Assembly (NCBI GenBank): GCA_013372965.1
Contig: JABXIR010000170.1
Span: forward strand, 1-9,674
DNA: 9,674 bases
From: Gammaproteobacteria bacterium
GTDB taxonomy: Bacteria > Pseudomonadota > Gammaproteobacteria > Pseudomonadales > DSM-25080
Direction: 5' to 3'
Position numbers and translations under genes: made by a program. Shown piece by piece: positions 6,518-9,674 of this stretch (position 1 is the stretch's first letter; every line of letters begins with the position of its first letter). The notes beneath the pieces were generated by a model. The model saw only the letters and a program-made list of their open reading frames with translations, was not told the origin of the DNA and did not search any database.

Positions 6518-7368
6518 GGTTGAAAGCGAATCAGTTGGTCGGCGAGTTGGGTACGTTTGCTGGCATCACCAACAAGCTCATTCAGCGTTTCGGCTTGTAG
6601 CCTTTTCGCTCCAAGCACAATCGATTGAACTACGCCACCAAAGTCGATTAGGAGCTCGGGCGACTGCGCGTCGAAAAATCCAGATAGAAATTCGTGAGCC
6701 GTTCCCCGTTTGGGGGCGTTTTTACCCAGCAGCGGCCAATGCAGCTCTTGTTCGCGTAGCTGGTTAGCGTCGTAGTCGCCGAGGGTTAATCGAATGGCAT
6801 CACCGATTAATACGCGATGGACGGGGTCGAGCGAATAAATTCCCTGGGCTTCGCCTAGAGCTGATACCACGCAGAGCGACTGATACTGGAACACAACTAA
6901 ATGCACGGGTTGTTCCGGTGCGTCGATGGCGTCTTGAACCGCTGAGGCGCCTGGAAGATTCTGTTGGTGCGACGCCGTGTTATTTAAGTGCTTGGATTGA
7001 TCGGTATTTTGATCGGTCGGCTTATGAGAAACCCCATTCGCCGGGGTAGATTGCTCGTAGCTTCCGGATTGCGGGGTGGCGTCGGTTTGAGCGGCTTGTG
7101 CGTTTGCAGTTTTTAAATCGTTTATTGCCGGTTTGGCGAGTAGCGCCTTAACGGACGCCAGCGACTGAATGCCGTGTTCGACTTTGCTAGCCGAGCTGAC
7201 TTTGGCACTGTCCGTGTTTGCGCCGTGTGCCTCGATGGCTGGAAACGCGCTGCCGTCTGAGGGTACAAGTCGGATGCTGGCGAGCGCCCCTGGTAACTGG
7301 CGTTTGGGTACATAGGAGCGTATGCCCATTCGGTGAAGAAATTCTAAGCGAGTTTTTTCAGATGTCAT
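6514..7368 (-). CDS. holD: Probable DNA polymerase III psi subunit (HolD-like)
   Basis: This 284-residue protein is assigned mainly by position (directly upstream of rimI, overlapping as ATGA) and by its N-terminus. LEFLHRMGIRSYVPKRQLPGA (residues 9-29) resembles the psi N-terminal helix LQQLGI..W..RRPGAL, which binds the clamp-loader collar and links it to chi and SSB. A C-terminal part with VHLVVFQYQSLCVVSALG, HRVLIGDAIRLTLGD and ELHWPLLG resembles the alpha/beta core of longer pseudomonad psi proteins. Between them, about residues 82-150 (6919-7125) is Gln/Asn/Thr/Ser/Ala-rich and looks disordered. At 284 residues it is about twice the 137 of E. coli psi. No ribosome binding site is obvious before ATG 7366-7368, but that start places the conserved helix correctly. 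Psi diverges fast, so this remains a structural inference. Such proteins are often labelled hypothetical. Confidence 0.7.
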   Translation of the reverse strand: MTSEKTRLEFLHRMGIRSYVPKRQLPGALASIRLVPSDGSAFPAIEAHGANTDSAKVSSASKVEHGIQSLASVKALLAKPAINDLKTANAQAAQTDATPQSGSYEQSTPANGVSHKPTDQNTDQSKHLNNTASHQQNLPGASAVQDAIDAPEQPVHLVVFQYQSLCVVSALGEAQGIYSLDPVHRVLIGDAIRLTLGDYDANQLREQELHWPLLGKNAPKRGTAHEFLSGFFDAQSPELLIDFGGVVQSIVLGAKRLQAETLNELVGDASKRTQLADQLIRFQP

Positions 7369-7573
7369 TGCAGTTGCCAGCTTAAGGTTAGCGTCTTAGT
7401 TTATCGGATTATTAGCAGTGTCGTATAGACGATTTTACTCGTGCATGGCTTGATATCTGCACAGTGATTGTTGGCGCTTTAGCGCGGTTGTAAAAAACGA
7501 TGATTGATGGCCCATTCTACACAAAGACGAATGCAGTTAGTCGATACGATACCGGCGTTACTGTGAGGCATTC

Positions 7574-7585
7574 GCAAATATTTGC
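7574..7585. promoter_or_regulatory. Perfect 12-bp palindrome, candidate operator
   Basis: GCAAATATTTGC reads the same on both strands and lies 164 bp before the adhesin ATG. A perfect AT-centred palindrome with GC ends is typical of a dimeric regulator site. The regulator is unknown. Confidence 0.4.
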
Positions 7586-7609
7586 TAGGTCAAGAGTAGT
7601 TCCGAGATG

Positions 7610-7626
7610 ATCTATCGTGCATAGAT
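7610..7626. promoter_or_regulatory. 6-bp inverted repeat with 5-base spacer, candidate operator or hairpin
   Basis: ATCTAT (7610-7615) and ATAGAT (7621-7626) flank CGTGC. It lies 25 bp downstream of the 12-bp palindrome, so the two could be bound by one or two regulators acting on the adhesin promoter. Chance occurrence cannot be excluded. Confidence 0.3.
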
Positions 7627-7714
7627 AAACCATCAATTTTTAGTGATGAGTGAGCCACGTTAGAATTTTTTAGTCTGTGTCCTTGAAATACTGAATTTTC
7701 AACTAAGCTTCAGT

Positions 7715-7720
7715 TATAAC
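7715..7720 (+). promoter_or_regulatory. Candidate -10 element of the adhesin promoter
   Basis: TATAAC at 7715-7720 differs from the sigma-70 -10 consensus at one base. The matching -35 position (7692-7697) reads TGAATT, which is poor, so an activator or another sigma factor would be needed. A start near 7727 would give a leader of about 20 bases containing the ribosome binding site. Confidence 0.3.
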
Positions 7721-7734
7721 CATGTTAAGTATTC

Positions 7735-7739
7735 GAGGT
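7735..7739 (+). promoter_or_regulatory. Ribosome binding site of the adhesin gene
   Basis: GAGGT at 7735-7739 stands 9 bases before ATG 7749. It favours this start over the in-frame ATG at 7722, which has no Shine-Dalgarno sequence and would put this site inside the coding region. Confidence 0.65.
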
Positions 7740-7748
7740 CTTTGCATA

Positions 7749-9674
7749 ATGAAATTTATCAGCATTTCTAACACTTCAATTCTAGCCGCAGTCGATGGCG
7801 TTGTTCGTATTATTGGTCCGAACGGGCAGGATTTAGCGGTGTTTGAAGGTATGGCAGTGCCCGCAGGAAGCATAGTGGTACTTCATCCCGAGCACGAAAC
7901 GGTCGAATTTTTAGAATACCAATTGGAGTTAACCGACCTAATCGCTGCCGATATCGAAACGACTAACCTCGAAACCGAAAACCTTCAAACCGACGAATTT
8001 TCAAGCCCATCGAGCCACAAGTTTCACGATGACCAGAATCACCATTTAGTAGGTCACGAGGTGGCCTACACCGACGTGGATACGAGCGATTCCACCGGGT
8101 ATGTTACGGTGGTTCTCGATGACGGTGAGATCGGGATTACGGCAGAAGAAGAGGGAGTCGATTGGGCGCTCGTGATCGGGCAGTTACTCGTCAGCCTCGA
8201 AAATGGCTCAACACCTCAGGTTAAAGAAAATGATGAAGCAGGCACCGATGCGGGTGTGGTGCTGTCCTTCTCGGAAGAAGTAACTCTTGTCCCCACCTTT
8301 AGCCTGGTCGATACAGATGGCAACGAAGTGACTGATGGCCCGTTCACGATCGATCCTGTAACGGGAAAGGTGACCGTTAATGACTCATCATTAATTGATG
8401 CGGAAACCGCGCAAGAAATGCCAATTACGGTGTTGCTCACGTACGGAGAAGGCTTGACGATTAGTGTCCCAATGACGATCCAAGTCATCGACGAAAACGA
8501 ATTCGATGTGTCGGCACCTGAAGACGTAGACGCGGTCATCGATGCGGTCTCTGAGGATGCCAATATTGGTGATACCGTGGGTATTACTGCTTCAGCAACA
8601 GATCTTGATATTACCGACAACACGGTCAGTTATGAGCTGGTTGATGCGGAAGGTGCCGAGTACACCGGGCCTTTTAAAATCGACTCTGAGACGGGCGTTG
8701 TGACCGTTAATGGTCCACTCGACGCTGAAACTGCTCAAAGCCATAGTTTCTACATTCGGGCGATCAGCAGTGATGGCTCGTCGGCGACCTCGTCGGAACA
8801 AATCATTAATATCATTGACGAAGATGAGACGAGTGTAAGTTTTGGTGATAACCCAGACGCCAACGCCGATGCAGATTTTGTATCAGAAGACGCGGTTAAA
8901 GGCACCGAGATAGGGATCACAGCGGCCGCTGAAGACGACGCCAGCGCCAACCTTATATTCAGCATAGTGGATGCGGATAGTAATCCGTTGCCAAGTGACC
9001 AGCAGCCGTTCGCGATCGATCCGCTAACTGGCGTTATTACGGTCAATGACCCAAGTTTAATTGACGCCGAAGCTGGCCCGTCAATGGAGATATGGGTACT
9101 GGTGGAATCGGACGACGGTTCATCGGAGCTCCGTCAGTTCACGGTTCAGGTTGGTGATGTCGATGAACAAAGTGTCGAAGCCCCTCAAGACGCCAACACC
9201 GATGCAGATTTTGTCTTAGAGAACCCGACGATTGGCGATACGGTTGGTGTCACGGCTGCGGCGATTGATGACGCGACGGCCGCGTTGACCTATTCGATGT
9301 CGGATGCTGATGGTAACGCGGTCACGGGATCGGCGTTTGCCGTTGACAGTGAAACAGGCGTTGTCACCGTTGCCGACGATTCGCAGTTTGATCATGAAAC
9401 AGCCGATACGATGAGTTTCTATGTGCGCGTCGATTCTGATGATGGCACGTTCAACGTACAGCAGTTTACCGTTAGTGTGGGCGATGTGAATGAGACGCCA
9501 TCGTTCGGTCAAGTTGACCTTGTTTCAAGCGAAGATGAGCCGATCTTGTTAACGCAAGAAACGCTATTAGCAAGTGCTAGTGATGTTGATGATGGTGATG
9601 TTTTAGCAGTCACCGACCTTGTGTACGAGGGCAGTAACGCAACGCTTACGGATAACGGTGATGGTACGTGGACA
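7749..9674 (+). CDS. Large repetitive adhesin with LapA-like retention module and cadherin-like repeats (3' end outside window)
   Basis: The frame stays open for 642 codons and runs off the right edge. No signal peptide is present. Residues 1-57 form a compact beta-rich module (VDGVVRIIGPNGQDLAVFEG, then VPAGSIVVLHPEHETVEFL) resembling the N-terminal retention module of LapA-type adhesins, which plugs the type I secretion pore and holds the protein at the surface. Residues 58-105 are an acidic, His-rich linker with Ala66-Ala67, and 106-157 are unassigned. Cadherin-like repeats follow at about 158-251, 252-360, 361-473 and 474-582. Each has an F-x-ID-x2-TG-x-(V/I)TV core, a D-(A/H)-E motif and an acidic end such as VIDENE or VGDVNE, expected to bind calcium. 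From 583 a different, tandem-95-like repeat begins (SSEDEPILLTQETLLASASDVDDGD). There is no cysteine. RTX repeats and a type I secretion signal are expected beyond the window. Role: attachment and biofilm, inferred. Confidence 0.85.
   Translation, partial: MKFISISNTSILAAVDGVVRIIGPNGQDLAVFEGMAVPAGSIVVLHPEHETVEFLEYQLELTDLIAADIETTNLETENLQTDEFSSPSSHKFHDDQNHHLVGHEVAYTDVDTSDSTGYVTVVLDDGEIGITAEEEGVDWALVIGQLLVSLENGSTPQVKENDEAGTDAGVVLSFSEEVTLVPTFSLVDTDGNEVTDGPFTIDPVTGKVTVNDSSLIDAETAQEMPITVLLTYGEGLTISVPMTIQVIDENEFDVSAPEDVDAVIDAVSEDANIGDTVGITASATDLDITDNTVSYELVDAEGAEYTGPFKIDSETGVVTVNGPLDAETAQSHSFYIRAISSDGSSATSSEQIINIIDEDETSVSFGDNPDANADADFVSEDAVKGTEIGITAAAEDDASANLIFSIVDADSNPLPSDQQPFAIDPLTGVITVNDPSLIDAEAGPSMEIWVLVESDDGSSELRQFTVQVGDVDEQSVEAPQDANTDADFVLENPTIGDTVGVTAAAIDDATAALTYSMSDADGNAVTGSAFAVDSETGVVTVADDSQFDHETADTMSFYVRVDSDDGTFNVQQFTVSVGDVNETPSFGQVDLVSSEDEPILLTQETLLASASDVDDGDVLAVTDLVYEGSNATLTDNGDGTWT
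8220..9494 (+). repeat. Four tandem cadherin-like repeats in the adhesin gene
   Basis: Repeat units lie at about 8220-8501, 8502-8828, 8829-9167 and 9168-9494 (94, 109, 113 and 109 codons). Shared landmarks are an opening GDTVG(I/V)TA-type strand, a VDADGN-type turn, F-x-ID-x2-TG-x-(V/I)TV, (L/F)-D-x-E-(T/A), and a closing acidic linker. The first unit is shorter and lacks the opening DAN-x-DADFV phrase seen in units three and four. The units are diverged in DNA but clearly related in protein. Confidence 0.8.
8856..9214 (+). repeat. Near-identical 26-bp direct repeats in the adhesin gene
   Basis: Bases 8856-8881 and 9189-9214 are identical except for one position (G versus A at base 10) and both encode DAN(A/T)DADFV. 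They are exactly 333 bp (111 codons) apart, in frame, at equivalent places at the start of cadherin-like units three and four. Recombination between them would remove one whole unit without a frameshift. Confidence 0.75.

Larger units (their letters stand above)
7369..7748. promoter_or_regulatory. Divergent intergenic region between holD and the adhesin gene
   Basis: These 380 bp hold no convincing coding frame or RNA gene. They should contain the promoters of both divergent genes, and I find no strong sigma-70 pair for either. Dyads noted are TCGT-ATAG-ACGA (7421-7432), GCGC-TTTA-GCGC (7474-7485), a perfect 12-bp palindrome at 7574-7585, ATCTAT-CGTGC-ATAGAT (7610-7626) and CATCA/TGATG (7631-7648). 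The cluster of dyads in the adhesin-proximal half and the length of the gap suggest regulated expression of the adhesin gene. No known regulator box was recognised. Confidence 0.5.

Noticed and set aside
6224..6767. Plus-strand frames opposite rimI and holD (6181-6390, 6224-6472, 6465-6767)
   Set aside because: Rich in Arg and Cys from reading the opposite strand; RimI motifs on the minus strand are decisive.
7722..7724. Upstream in-frame ATG for the adhesin
   Set aside because: It has no Shine-Dalgarno sequence, lies almost on top of the candidate -10, and would bury the GAGGT site that fits ATG 7749.
8856..9214. CRISPR-like array
   Set aside because: The direct repeats are in frame inside a coding repeat at 111-codon spacing, with no short regular spacers.
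8216..9512. Several minus-strand frames opposite the adhesin (8216-8623, 8592-8801, 8750-9046, 9216-9512)
   Set aside because: They are antisense shadows of the repetitive acidic frame. Their Ser/Thr/Val/Ile-rich composition is what the reverse complement of such a repeat gives.

Overview
The window looks like chromosomal DNA of a gammaproteobacterium, probably free-living and possibly marine. This rests on the gene families (a Wza/Wzb/Wzc export set, a holD-like/rimI pair, a retention-module-type adhesin) and an unremarkable, moderate base composition. No taxonomic search could be run, so no genus is claimed. I see no RNA genes, insertion sequences, phage genes or CRISPR array.

Left part (1-6017, + strand) is an exopolysaccharide or capsule locus. 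It opens with the 3' end of galE (UDP-glucose 4-epimerase). After a 171-bp gap holding a REP-like inverted repeat comes manC, a bifunctional mannose-1-phosphate guanylyltransferase/mannose-6-phosphate isomerase. A 214-bp AT-rich gap, the likely promoter and leader region, precedes a compact trio: wza-like outer-membrane export lipoprotein, wzb-like low-molecular-weight tyrosine phosphatase (2-bp gap) and wzc-like polysaccharide co-polymerase/tyrosine autokinase (4-bp ATGA overlap). GalE and ManC would supply UDP-galactose and GDP-mannose. Wzc and Wza would couple polymerisation to export, and Wzb would reverse Wzc phosphorylation. No polymerase, flippase or glycosyltransferase gene is visible, so those should lie outside the window, most likely to the left.

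Middle part (6018-7368): a hairpin terminator separates wzc from a convergent minus-strand housekeeping pair, a holD-like gene (DNA polymerase III psi, with a long low-complexity insert) and rimI (ribosomal protein S18 alanine acetyltransferase), overlapping by ATGA. A 380-bp divergent intergenic region follows, with a perfect 12-bp palindrome and other dyads.

Right part (7749-9674, + strand) is one open frame with no stop before the window edge: 642 codons of an acidic, cysteine-free, repetitive surface protein. It has a small beta-rich N-terminal module resembling the retention module of LapA-type adhesins, a His-rich linker, about four cadherin-like repeats of 94-113 residues, and the start of a different repeat type. 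It lacks a signal peptide, so type I secretion is the likely route. The window thus pairs an exopolysaccharide export system with a large biofilm-type adhesin, separated by an ordinary replication/translation gene pair. The most interesting material is the adhesin N-terminus and its upstream palindromes.
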